From Parcubacteria group bacterium GW2011_GWA2_36_10 (GTDB taxonomy: Bacteria > Patescibacteriota > Patescibacteriia > UBA1558 > GWA2-36-10): DNA of 20,589 nucleotides. The notes under the pieces were generated by a model that saw nothing but the letters and a program-made list of their open reading frames with translations, had not been told where the DNA came from and made no database searches. A program made the translations under genes and the position numbers. This document shows, one piece after another, positions 8,539 through 16,588 of this stretch (position 1 is the stretch's first letter; every line of letters begins with the position of its first letter). The DNA is taken from assembly GCA_000991205.1 (NCBI GenBank), contig LBRC01000021.1:1-20589 (forward strand), read 5' to 3'.

Positions 8539-8563
8539 TAGCATAAAAAAACGAATCGCGCAA
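8535..8563 (-). promoter_or_regulatory. Promoter of the fic-higA unit
   Basis: On the minus strand, TTGCGC (8563-8558) and TATACT (8540-8535) are separated by exactly 17 bases. The predicted start of transcription is only about 10-15 nt before the fic ATG, so the leader is very short. The -35 lies inside the last 11-bp repeat copy. Confidence 0.6.
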
Positions 8564-8585
8564 GATACGCGCAAGATACGCGCAA
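8557..8585. repeat. Tandem 11-bp repeats at the fic promoter
   Basis: The unit CGCGCAAGATA occurs twice in full (8557-8567, 8568-8578) and once in part (8579-8585). The period of 11 bp places each copy on the same face of the helix, and the array covers the -35 element. The likely reading is a set of binding sites for a regulator of the unit; simple repeat expansion is the alternative. Confidence 0.65.
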
Positions 8586-8589
8586 ACAA

Positions 8590-8630
8590 AAATACCCCTT
8601 TGTCATCCTCGCGAAAGCGGGGAAAGGGGT
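8590..8630 (-). terminator. Intrinsic terminator after rpoC, with a nested hairpin
   Basis: On the minus strand the outer arms ACCCCTTT (8630-8623) and AAAGGGGT (8601-8594) are followed by ATTTTTGTTT. Between them sits a second hairpin, CCCCGC / GCGAGG with a four-base loop, from the same class as the palindromes elsewhere in the window. It ends 14 nt after the rpoC stop codon. Confidence 0.75.
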
Positions 8631-8643
8631 GTTTTGATAAATT

Positions 8644-11600
8644 TTATTTTTCTAAACTTTCTGCATAGCCAGTACCAGCTGGGATCTTGCGACCAATGAT
8701 AACGTTTTCTTTCAAGCCTCTTAAGTGATCTACTCGGCCGGTGATAGCGGCGTCAATTAATACTCTGGCAGTTTCTTGGAAACTAGCAGCGGATAAGAAT
8801 GAATCAGAGGTCAAAGAAGCTTTAGTGATACCCATCAACAAGACATCGCTAGTAGCTTGTTTGCCTTTGTTGATCAAATTTGCTTCTTTAAACTGTGTTT
8901 GCGTGATGGTTTCACCAGGTAATAATTCAGTGTCGCCAACATCGCGGACAAAGACACGAGAGAACATTTGTTTGACGATTAATTCCACGTGTTTGTCATC
9001 TAAGTTCTGTCCTTGAGAGGAATAAATATGTTTAATCTCGGCAATAATATATTTTTGCACAGCCAACTGACCTTTGTGTTCATAGAGCTCTTGCAGGTCC
9101 ACGCTACCCTCGGTCATTGGCTGACCTTCTTCGACTAGTTCACCATTTTTGATCCAAAGATTGTAGCCACCGGGAATAATCACTTCCACTTCTTCACCGG
9201 ACTTGACCGAGACGCTTAATTTATCGTCTTTGATTTTTACTATTCCACCTAGGTTAGTTTTTTCTTCTTTTTGGTTGATAATAAATAAAGTTTGTCCTGG
9301 TTTTACTTCTTGGCCGTCTGAAACTTTTACTTGAGCTGATTCTTCGATTTCAAAATTTTCCGTGCGCGCATTTTGAGTTTTTATTTTCAAAATACGATTA
9401 TCTTTACTAACTAATTGTTCAGTGCCACTTAATAACACTTGGCCCATGACTGGTGCTAAAATAGATTTCTTCTTTGGTGGACGAGCTTCAAATAACTCTT
9501 CTACGCGAGGTAAACCTTGAGTCACATCAGCTTCAGAAGCTACACCACCAGTATGGAAAGTACGCATGGTCAACTGTGTACCCGGCTCACCAATACTTTG
9601 AGCAGCGATCACACCAACAGCCGTACCGAGCTTCACTAAGTCATTATAGCCCAAATCATAGCCATAACATTTTTGACACACACCCCGTAAAGCACGACAA
9701 GTCAAAACTGAACGAATCTTAATCGACTCTGGATCAATTTTTTCGATCTTGTCGGCAATTTCTTGACTGACTAAAGTACCTTTTTTAATCAAGACTTGCT
9801 TAGTTTTTGTGTCAATAATGCCTTCGGCCAAAACCCGACCAACCACACGGCTAGCCAGACTTTCGTTAAGCTCTTTACTCTCACCCTTGGTCATCACTAA
9901 ACCCTCGGTGTCTTTACAGTCAGTTTCTAAAACAACCACGTCTTGAGAAACATCGACTAAACGACGAGTTAAATAACCAGCATTAGCGGTACGCAAAGCA
10001 GTGTCTGACAAACCCTTACGAGTACCATGAGTAGAAATAAAATACTCCAAAACATCTAAACCTTCTTGGAAGTTGGCTTTGATAGGCAGCTCGATAATAT
10101 CACCAGCTGGATTGATCACCAAACCTTTGATACCCATGATCTGAATCATCTGTGACCAAGAGCCACGAGCGCCAGAGTTAATAATAGTGGTGATAGAGTT
10201 ATCGGCCTTGAAAACATCTTTACTTTGATCAGTGATTTGATTTTTAATATCTGACCAAACTTCAATGACTTTGATATATCTTTCTTTGTTGGTAAGTAAA
10301 CCTTGGTTAAATTGTTCTCTGATGATTTCTACTTTTTTCTCACCTTGAATAATCAGGTCTTTTTTATTGTGTAGTTTCGGAATATCTCCCATGCCCCAAG
10401 AAAAACCAGAGGCGGTAATATATTTAAAGGCAATGTCTTTGATACGATCTAGGGCATCGACAGTTTCATCGCCAGAAAATGAACGGAAAATTTCCGCCAC
10501 GATTTTTCCCAAACCTTTTTTGTCTAAAGTTTTGTTGACAAAAGCTAAACCAGCTGGTAATTCTTTGTTAAAAATCACACGACCAACTGAAGTGGTGATG
10601 ATGGCGTTATCAGCTCGAGCAACCCGAACTTTAATCAAATCTTGCAACCCGATTAAACCCAAGGCATAAGCTTTTTCTGCTTCATTTTCATCGGCAAAAA
10701 TCTTTTTGACTTCAATGCCTTCGGGGACAAAGGTTAGATAATAAGATCCCCAAACAATGTCTTGGTTTGGCACGACCACTGGATCGCCAGTAGCTGGCTT
10801 TAACAAGTTTTTAGAAGACAACATGATGTTGGCTGCTTCGTCTTTAGCTTCTTCAGTCAAGGGCACGTGGACAGCCATTTGGTCACCATCAAAGTCAGCG
10901 TTAAAAGCGGTACAAACTAAGGGATGTAACTGAATAGCTTTGCCTTCGATTAAAATTGGCTTAAAAGCTTGGATACCTAAACGGTGCAAAGTTGGTGCCC
11001 GGTTTAACAAAACATGCGCGCCAACAATAATTTCTTCTAAAATATCCCAGACTTCAGCGTGTCCAGCTTCGATATATCTATTAGCCGAGCGGACATTATG
11101 CACTAATTCTCTTTCAATTAATTTAGCGATGACAAATGGTCTGAATAATTCCAAGGCCATGGTTTTTGGTAAGCCACATTGGAATAATCTTAGGTGAGGG
11201 CCAACGACGATGACGGAACGACCAGAGTAGTCGACACGCTTACCAAGTAAGTTTTGACGAAAACGTCCTTGCTTACCTTTGAGCATGTCAGCAATACTTT
11301 TCAACATGCGTTTTTGTCCAGTCGAAGAGGTGACAGTTTTGCCATGACGAGCATTATTGTCTATCAAGGCGTCAACTGCTTCTTGAAGCATGCGCTTTTC
11401 ATTTCTTTGGATAACTTCTGGAGCGTTAAGCTCTTTTAATCTCTTTAAACGGTTGTTGCGGTTAATCACACGACGATATAAATCATTCAAATCAGAAGAA
11501 GCAAAACGTCCACCATCTAGCTGCACCATTGGGCGCAAATCTGGTGGGATGACAGGCACCGCGGTCATGATCATCCACTCGGGACGAATTTTATTGGAAA

Positions 11601-12540
11601 TCAAACTTTTAATTAAACGAGAACGGCGAATTAATTTCTTTTGTTTGGAAGGAATGGCTTTTTGAATTTCAGTGTCTAGAGCTAGAGAAGCTTTTTTCAA
11701 ATCAATTTTCTTTAACAATTCTCTGACCGCTTCCGCGCCGATGCTGGCCTCAAAGACATGACCATAGCGCATGGATAAGTCCTGATATTTTGTTTCAGAA
11801 ATTATTTGTAATTCATGTAATTCTTTCAATTCTTTCAGGGCAGTCTCGGCGGCTTCTTCTAAGGTCTGTAGTTTATCGATTTTTGCCACATTCAAATCAA
11901 TCAATTCTTTTTCGATTTGTTTTTCTACTTTGTTAGCTGATTCGCCCTGGCTTAAAGACTTGGCTTTACGATTATTGATTTCTTGGGCGCGTTGATTAAA
12001 CTCATTGTCGATTTGTTTACGCTTAGTTTTTAATTCGGTTTGAATTTGTTCAATAGTTTCTTTACGAGCTGCTTCATCCACATGAGTGATCACAAAAGAA
12101 GCAAAGTAAATAACTTTTTCTAAAGCCTGCACACCCAAATCTAGCACTAGACCAATTTTAGATGGAATACCACGTAAAAACCAAATATGAGAAACAGGCG
12201 CCGCTAAATCAATGTGACCCATGCGTTCACGACGCACCACTGCGCGTGTCACTTCTACGCCACACTTATCACAAACCACTCCTTTGTAGCGAATGCGTTT
12301 GTACTTACCACAATAACATTCCCAATCTTTGGAAGGTCCAAAAATCTTTTCGCAAAACAAACCATCTTTTTCTGGCTTTTGAGTACGATAGTTGATCGTC
12401 TCTGGTTTCACGACTTCGCCGTGTGACCACTCATGGATATCGTCAGGAGAAGCAAGTTTTAATTTGATGGCATCAAACTCTAAAACTGTGCTTTGCTCTG
12501 GCAACATAAAAGTAGTTTTGGTTGATGAAGGAGTAGGCAT
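8644..12540 (-). CDS. rpoC: RNA polymerase beta' subunit
   Basis: RpoC (1298 aa) is the catalytic clamp-bearing subunit of RNA polymerase. The N-terminal zinc site has Cys 75, 77, 90 and 93 (ECYCGKYKRIRYKGVVCDKC). The active-site motif NADFDGDQ is at about 547-554. The second zinc site uses LETDCKDTEG and CRALRGVCQKC, so all four ligands are present. The bridge and trigger region is recognisable in IAAQSIGEPGTQLTMRTFHTGG. Residues about 156-245 are a charged, coiled-coil-like insert (ETIEQIQTELKTKRK to AAETALKELKELHE) that is absent from Bacillus RpoC at this point. The C-terminus VDHLRGLKENVIIGRKIPAGTG is complete. It follows rpoB after 115 nt containing a palindrome and ends at a terminator. 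Confidence 0.98.
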   Translation of the reverse strand: MPTPSSTKTTFMLPEQSTVLEFDAIKLKLASPDDIHEWSHGEVVKPETINYRTQKPEKDGLFCEKIFGPSKDWECYCGKYKRIRYKGVVCDKCGVEVTRAVVRRERMGHIDLAAPVSHIWFLRGIPSKIGLVLDLGVQALEKVIYFASFVITHVDEAARKETIEQIQTELKTKRKQIDNEFNQRAQEINNRKAKSLSQGESANKVEKQIEKELIDLNVAKIDKLQTLEEAAETALKELKELHELQIISETKYQDLSMRYGHVFEASIGAEAVRELLKKIDLKKASLALDTEIQKAIPSKQKKLIRRSRLIKSLISNKIRPEWMIMTAVPVIPPDLRPMVQLDGGRFASSDLNDLYRRVINRNNRLKRLKELNAPEVIQRNEKRMLQEAVDALIDNNARHGKTVTSSTGQKRMLKSIADMLKGKQGRFRQNLLGKRVDYSGRSVIVVGPHLRLFQCGLPKTMALELFRPFVIAKLIERELVHNVRSANRYIEAGHAEVWDILEEIIVGAHVLLNRAPTLHRLGIQAFKPILIEGKAIQLHPLVCTAFNADFDGDQMAVHVPLTEEAKDEAANIMLSSKNLLKPATGDPVVVPNQDIVWGSYYLTFVPEGIEVKKIFADENEAEKAYALGLIGLQDLIKVRVARADNAIITTSVGRVIFNKELPAGLAFVNKTLDKKGLGKIVAEIFRSFSGDETVDALDRIKDIAFKYITASGFSWGMGDIPKLHNKKDLIIQGEKKVEIIREQFNQGLLTNKERYIKVIEVWSDIKNQITDQSKDVFKADNSITTIINSGARGSWSQMIQIMGIKGLVINPAGDIIELPIKANFQEGLDVLEYFISTHGTRKGLSDTALRTANAGYLTRRLVDVSQDVVVLETDCKDTEGLVMTKGESKELNESLASRVVGRVLAEGIIDTKTKQVLIKKGTLVSQEIADKIEKIDPESIKIRSVLTCRALRGVCQKCYGYDLGYNDLVKLGTAVGVIAAQSIGEPGTQLTMRTFHTGGVASEADVTQGLPRVEELFEARPPKKKSILAPVMGQVLLSGTEQLVSKDNRILKIKTQNARTENFEIEESAQVKVSDGQEVKPGQTLFIINQKEEKTNLGGIVKIKDDKLSVSVKSGEEVEVIIPGGYNLWIKNGELVEEGQPMTEGSVDLQELYEHKGQLAVQKYIIAEIKHIYSSQGQNLDDKHVELIVKQMFSRVFVRDVGDTELLPGETITQTQFKEANLINKGKQATSDVLLMGITKASLTSDSFLSAASFQETARVLIDAAITGRVDHLRGLKENVIIGRKIPAGTGYAESLEK

Positions 12541-12587
12541 AATAATTATTTCTTATTTACTCTTATTATTTTGTTTCCTCTACTTGC

Positions 12588-12612
12588 TTTTCCCCCGCTA
12601 CGCGGGGGAAAA
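12588..12612. repeat. Long palindrome between rpoB and rpoC
   Basis: The arms TTTTCCCCCGC and GCGGGGGAAAA are 11 bases, perfectly complementary, around the loop TAC. On the minus strand (the rpoBC transcript) only four A residues and then mixed sequence follow, so it is not a typical intrinsic terminator. It could be an RNA processing or stability element, or a copy of the palindrome family. Confidence 0.7.
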
Positions 12613-12655
12613 TAAGTTACCGGAAGGGGAAATAATTTGTAATATATTATAAACT

Positions 12656-15600
12656 TTATTCTTTACTATTTTCGCTGACTTCAGCGAGACCATCTTCTTC
12701 AGTGATGACGATTGGCGCTTCGGCCGCTAAGGCTTCAGCGACTACTTCATCGATATCTTCTATTTTCTTTTCGCGTTTACCGATCAATTCTACTTCTAGA
12801 CCTAGGCCTTTAAGCTCGCGAACCAAAACATTGAATGATTCCGGAATATTTAAGCGGTTAATTGGCTGGCCCTTGATGATAGCTTCATAAGCTTTTGATC
12901 TACCTGGTACATCATCAGACTTGATAGTCAAAATTTCTTGTAAAGTATTGGAGGCACCATAAGCCTCTAGCGCCCAGACTTCCATTTCACCAAAACGCTG
13001 GCCACCAAACTGTGCTTTACCACCTAATGGCTGTTGAGTAACTAGTGAATAAGGTCCAATAGAACGTTGGTGAATTTTTTCTTCTACCAAGTGATTTAGT
13101 TTTAACATGTAGGCAATACCAGTGGTTGTTTTGTGGTGAAAAGCTTCGCCGTTGCGACCATCATACAGCTGAACTTTACCGTCAGCTGGCCAGCCGGCTT
13201 TGACTAATTCTTCTCTAATAGTTTCTTCTTTGACACCGTTTAAAGCCGGAGTAGCTACTTTGTAGCCTAAAGTCTTAGCAGCCAAGCCTAAGTGAGTTTC
13301 TAATAACTGACCCAAGTTCATACGAGAGATAACGCCCAATGGATTTAAAATAATGTCCACTGGAGTACCGTCAGCTAAAAATGGCATATCACATTCTGGA
13401 ATAACACGAGAAATGACACCTTTGTTACCATGACGTCCAGCCATCTTATCACCGATTTGTACTTTACGTAATTGCGCAATCGTCACTTGGACGCTACGGA
13501 TCACGCCGGCTGGTAATTTGTCGCCATTGTCGCGAGCAAAAATCTTGACATCAATTACTTTGCCACGTTCACCATGTTTTAAGTATAAAGAACTGTCTCT
13601 GACATCTTTGGCTTTTTCGCCAAAGATAGCGCGTAATAATTTTTCTTCAGCTGATAATTCGGTTTCACCTTTAGGAGTAATCTTACCAACTAAGATATCA
13701 CCAGAAGCAACGTTGGCACCGACACGCACCACACCTTCGTGATCTAAGTCTTTTAATTTTTCTTCGCTGATGTTTGGAATGTCGCGAGTTATTTGTTCTG
13801 GCCCTAGTTTTGTATCCCGGATATCAATAGAGTAATCTTCGATGCTGATAGAAGTATAGCGATCATCTTTGACGACGCGTTCAGAAATCAAAATAGCATC
13901 TTCATAGTTACCGCCATCCCAAGTCATGTAGGCAACGAGCATGTTTTGACCTAGGGCTAATTCACCTTGATCAGTAGCTGCACCATCGGCTAGTGCTTGT
14001 AATTTTTTTACTTTGTCGCCTTTATCCACGATCGGATGTTGATTCATACTAGTGGAGGTATTAGAGCGGGCAAATTTTTGTAAGTTATAAGAAAAGGCTA
14101 CGCCGTCTTTATTGGTCACCTCTACTTTGTTACCGTCAACGTAAGTGACTTCGCCATCTTCTTTGGCAACCACTACTTGTCCAGAATCTTGAGCGGCTCG
14201 AGCCTCGATACCAGTACCAACGATTGGGGCTTGTGGGCGAATCAAAGACACAGCTTGACGTTGCATGTTTGTACCCATCAAAGCACGCACCGCATCATCG
14301 TGTTCCAAAAATGGGATCAAAGAGGTGGCAATACTGATGATTTGATTTGGCGCGACATCTAATAAATCAATTTTTTCTACTTTATCAAAAGCCGGCGAGC
14401 CGTGCACTCTTAATTCTGCATAATCGCTAATAAAAAATCCTTCAGCATCTATCGGCACAGTGGCCGCGGCAGTATTATATTTTTCTTCTTCAAAAGCATC
14501 AAGATAAACAATCTCATTTGTCACCTGTGGTTTGACGGAAATAAATTCTAGGTCTTTTTCTTTGACTAATAGCTTGGCTTGACTTTCGCTGATTGCTTCA
14601 CCAGCTTTGACAATGTTTCTAATATCAAGTCTGCTAATTTTACCAAGGGTGTGTTTTGGATCATTAGGAATATTATTTAAAACTTTTCTAAAAGGAGTTT
14701 CGATAAAACCAAAATCATTAACCCGAGCATAGGCTGACAAATGTCCGACTAAGCCGATATTTGGGCCTTCGGGAGTGGCGATCGGACAAATACGTCCATA
14801 GTGAGTACGGTGCACATCACGGACTTCAAAGCCAGCGCGCTCACGAGAAAGTCCTCCGGGACCCATAGCAGACAAACGACGCTTATGTTCTAGCTCTGCT
14901 AAAGGATTGACTTGGTCCATGAATTGAGAAAGCTGTGAGCTCATGAAAAATTCTTTGATGGCGCCGATGACTGGGCGAGCGTTGATCAATTGGTTTGGGG
15001 TGATATTATTGATATCCAAAGTACTCATACGATCACGCACGATTCTTTCCATGCGAGCTAAGCCGACGCGGAATTTATTTTGGACTAATTCACCCACTGC
15101 GCGGACACGACGATTACCCAGGTGGTCAATGTCATCTGGATCAGCTTGACTTAAATTTAAACTAATAATTTCTTTAATTACTAAAATCAAATCTTCACGG
15201 CGTAAAACCCGAGTGTCTTTGTTGTTGGGAATATCTAAAGAAAAGCGCGCGTTGATTTTGTAGCGTCCGACACGACCAAAATCATAACGATCAAAATTAA
15301 AAAACATGGAGTGAATCAAAGAGCGAGCATTATCAACGGTAGCTAAGTCACCTGGGCGAATACGTTTGTAGACTTCTTTTAAACCTTCGCCTTCGTTATG
15401 CGAGATGTCTTTATCAATACTACTTTGGATAAATTTTACTTCTGGATGAGTGTCAACGTCTTTAAATAAAGTAAGCAACTCTTCGTTGGTGGAGTAACCA
15501 AAGGCACGTAATAAAGCCGTGACCGGCACTTTGCGTTTACGATCGATCTTAACATAAATAACATTGTTGGCGTCAGTCTCAATTTCTAACCAAGCACCAC

Positions 15601-16084
15601 GATTAGGAATAATCTTGGCGCCATAATATCTACGACCACGTAATATTTGGGAAGTAAAAAAGACACCAGCTGATCTAATTAGTTGTGAAACCACTACTCT
15701 TTCCACGCCATTGATCACAAAAGTTCCGCGTTCAGTCATGACGGGAAAATCACCTAAATAAATTTCTTGTTCTTTGATCTCACTAGTCTTTTTATTTAGC
15801 AAGCGAATATTGACACGCAACGGCGCTTCAAAAGTAGTGTTTTTTGATTTAGCAGTCACCTCGTCAAATTTTGCCTCATCTAAATAGTAATCTAGAAAAT
15901 AAAGTTCTAAATCACGACCAATAAAATCTTTAATTGGGGAGATTTCTTCGAACAGCTCTTTGAGACCTTCTCTAAAAAACCAGTCATAAGATTTTTTTTG
16001 GATTTCTACTAAATCCGTGAGAGGAATCGCTTCTCGTAAAGTAGTAAAAAACTTACGAGTGGGAACAAAGGCTTTTTTCACCAT
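12656..16084 (-). CDS. rpoB: RNA polymerase beta subunit
   Basis: RpoB (1142 aa) is the beta subunit of RNA polymerase. The rifampicin region reads SSQLSQFMDQVNPLAELEHK followed by RRLSAMGPGG, keeping residues equivalent to E. coli Asp516, His526 and Ser531 (390, 400, 405 here). It has Val and Ala at the places of Asn518 and Ser522. The next block is CPIATPEGPNIGL, where almost all RpoB proteins have CPIETPEG (Ala436, E. coli Glu562). The active-site block GDKMAGRHGNKGVISR (about 875-890) and the C-terminal GEMEVWALEAYGA and INRLNIPESFNVL regions are intact. Large lineage-specific inserts of proteobacterial RpoB are absent. It has a 5' region with several promoter-like sequences and no Shine-Dalgarno sequence. 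Confidence 0.98.
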   Translation of the reverse strand: MVKKAFVPTRKFFTTLREAIPLTDLVEIQKKSYDWFFREGLKELFEEISPIKDFIGRDLELYFLDYYLDEAKFDEVTAKSKNTTFEAPLRVNIRLLNKKTSEIKEQEIYLGDFPVMTERGTFVINGVERVVVSQLIRSAGVFFTSQILRGRRYYGAKIIPNRGAWLEIETDANNVIYVKIDRKRKVPVTALLRAFGYSTNEELLTLFKDVDTHPEVKFIQSSIDKDISHNEGEGLKEVYKRIRPGDLATVDNARSLIHSMFFNFDRYDFGRVGRYKINARFSLDIPNNKDTRVLRREDLILVIKEIISLNLSQADPDDIDHLGNRRVRAVGELVQNKFRVGLARMERIVRDRMSTLDINNITPNQLINARPVIGAIKEFFMSSQLSQFMDQVNPLAELEHKRRLSAMGPGGLSRERAGFEVRDVHRTHYGRICPIATPEGPNIGLVGHLSAYARVNDFGFIETPFRKVLNNIPNDPKHTLGKISRLDIRNIVKAGEAISESQAKLLVKEKDLEFISVKPQVTNEIVYLDAFEEEKYNTAAATVPIDAEGFFISDYAELRVHGSPAFDKVEKIDLLDVAPNQIISIATSLIPFLEHDDAVRALMGTNMQRQAVSLIRPQAPIVGTGIEARAAQDSGQVVVAKEDGEVTYVDGNKVEVTNKDGVAFSYNLQKFARSNTSTSMNQHPIVDKGDKVKKLQALADGAATDQGELALGQNMLVAYMTWDGGNYEDAILISERVVKDDRYTSISIEDYSIDIRDTKLGPEQITRDIPNISEEKLKDLDHEGVVRVGANVASGDILVGKITPKGETELSAEEKLLRAIFGEKAKDVRDSSLYLKHGERGKVIDVKIFARDNGDKLPAGVIRSVQVTIAQLRKVQIGDKMAGRHGNKGVISRVIPECDMPFLADGTPVDIILNPLGVISRMNLGQLLETHLGLAAKTLGYKVATPALNGVKEETIREELVKAGWPADGKVQLYDGRNGEAFHHKTTTGIAYMLKLNHLVEEKIHQRSIGPYSLVTQQPLGGKAQFGGQRFGEMEVWALEAYGASNTLQEILTIKSDDVPGRSKAYEAIIKGQPINRLNIPESFNVLVRELKGLGLEVELIGKREKKIEDIDEVVAEALAAEAPIVITEEDGLAEVSENSKE

Positions 16085-16174
16085 AGAAGTTCAAAAAAAT
16101 AATTATTATTTGGACCTATAAATCCTTTTTTGGACAAAAAATAAACTCACCTCTTTTGGTCAAGGTCAGTTTTC

Positions 16175-16205
16175 TATATAATTGAGACTAAACTTGCTTA
16201 GTCAA
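16175..16205 (-). promoter_or_regulatory. Second candidate rpoB promoter
   Basis: On the minus strand TTGACT (16205-16200) is followed after 19 bases by TATATA (16180-16175), or after 17 bases by ATTATA. The six-base dyad GACTAA/TTAGTC (16186-16203) overlaps the -35 and spacer. Spacing is less good than for the upstream promoter. Confidence 0.4.
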
Positions 16206-16223
16206 CAAAATTAACATGAGTAT

Positions 16224-16252
16224 ATACTAGTAGATTTTTAGGCTGTTGTCAA
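16224..16252 (-). promoter_or_regulatory. Best rpoB promoter candidate
   Basis: On the minus strand a perfect TTGACA (16252-16247) is followed after exactly 17 bases by TAGTAT (16229-16224), which overlaps a TATACT further on. The implied leader before the rpoB ATG is about 130 nt. Confidence 0.6.
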
Positions 16253-16318
16253 GAGAAAAAGAAAAATTTCTCTCAAAAACCTCTTTTTTATAAAAAAATA
16301 GCTAGCTTTAGCCAAAAA

Positions 16319-16348
16319 AATCTAGATACTTATTTACTGCTTTGTCAA
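16319..16348 (-). promoter_or_regulatory. Upstream promoter-like sequence for rpoB
   Basis: On the minus strand TTGACA (16348-16343) is followed after 18 bases by TAGATT (16324-16319). A further TTGACA occurs at 16367-16362 with no -10 at a proper distance. The region therefore has a ladder of -35-like elements. Confidence 0.35.
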
Positions 16349-16381
16349 ATTTTACTTATTTTGTCAATGAAATCAAGGTTT

Positions 16382-16421
16382 TTATACACACTTGGGCTTA
16401 TTTGCCCCCAAGTTATCCACA
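16382..16421 (+). other. Two DnaA-box-like sequences
   Basis: TTATACACA (16382-16390) and TTATCCACA (16413-16421) both match the DnaA consensus TTATNCACA, in the same orientation and 31 bp apart, about three helical turns. Between them lies an inverted repeat, CTTGGG / CCCAAG. An AT-rich stretch adjoins on the left. Either a DnaA-regulated control region or part of an origin is possible. Confidence 0.45.
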
Positions 16422-16485
16422 CCGAGACAAGTCCTGTGCACGCATTTGCTATAAAATTTGGCATTTTTAACACTTTTTTGTATCA

Positions 16486-16516
16486 CAACCCGACCCCGCT
16501 GTGCGGGGTCGGGTTG
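16486..16516. repeat. 14-bp-arm palindrome upstream of the first MWKE cassette
   Basis: The arms CAACCCGACCCCGC and GCGGGGTCGGGTTG are perfectly complementary around the loop TGT. It has no T-run on either strand, so it is not a standard terminator. The right arm ends one base before the -35 (TTGACG) of the first cassette. Confidence 0.75.
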
Positions 16517-16517
16517 C

Positions 16518-16546
16518 TTGACGAAAGATGCTAAAAAGATTAGCTT
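16518..16546 (+). promoter_or_regulatory. Promoter of the first MWKE cassette
   Basis: TTGACG and TAGCTT are separated by 17 bases. The same layout is conserved in the second cassette (TTGACA, 17 bases, TAGTTT). The following leader TTTAAAGAGAAATTGAAC is also nearly identical between the two, which supports function. Confidence 0.6.
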
Positions 16547-16588
16547 TAAAGAGAAATTGAACCTTCACATCAAAATGGAGAAACGATC

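Larger units (their letters stand above)
16085..16588. other. 504-base non-coding region upstream of rpoB
   Basis: No credible gene is present on either strand. It holds the rpoB promoters and leader on the minus strand (16175-16367), a dyad GACTAA/TTAGTC (16186-16203) that overlaps one -35, two DnaA-box-like sequences (16382-16421), a GC-rich palindrome (16486-16516) and the promoter and leader of the first plus-strand cassette. The stretch 16255-16370 is very AT-rich. No tRNA, 6S RNA or RNase P RNA signature was recognised. Confidence 0.6.

Noticed and set aside
8516..8606. A longer Fic protein starting at 8606 (30 extra residues).
   Set aside because: The extension would run through the rpoC terminator, the 11-bp repeats, the promoter and the palindrome, and its residues (MTKGYFCLRV) do not resemble Fic proteins. 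ATG 8516 gives the normal COG3177 N-terminus.
8741..15149. Several plus-strand open frames of 60-100 codons inside rpoB and rpoC.
   Set aside because: They are antisense shadows of strongly conserved coding sequence, with no RBS, promoter or recognisable protein features.
16302..16320. Possible terminator hairpin GCTA / TAGC beside an A/T run upstream of rpoB.
   Set aside because: The stem is only four bases and AT-rich sequence makes such matches likely by chance.
16085..16588. A full replication origin (oriC).
   Set aside because: Only two DnaA-box-like sequences were found, and the flanking genes on both sides are transcribed leftward. The boxes are reported as a finding but not annotated as an origin.
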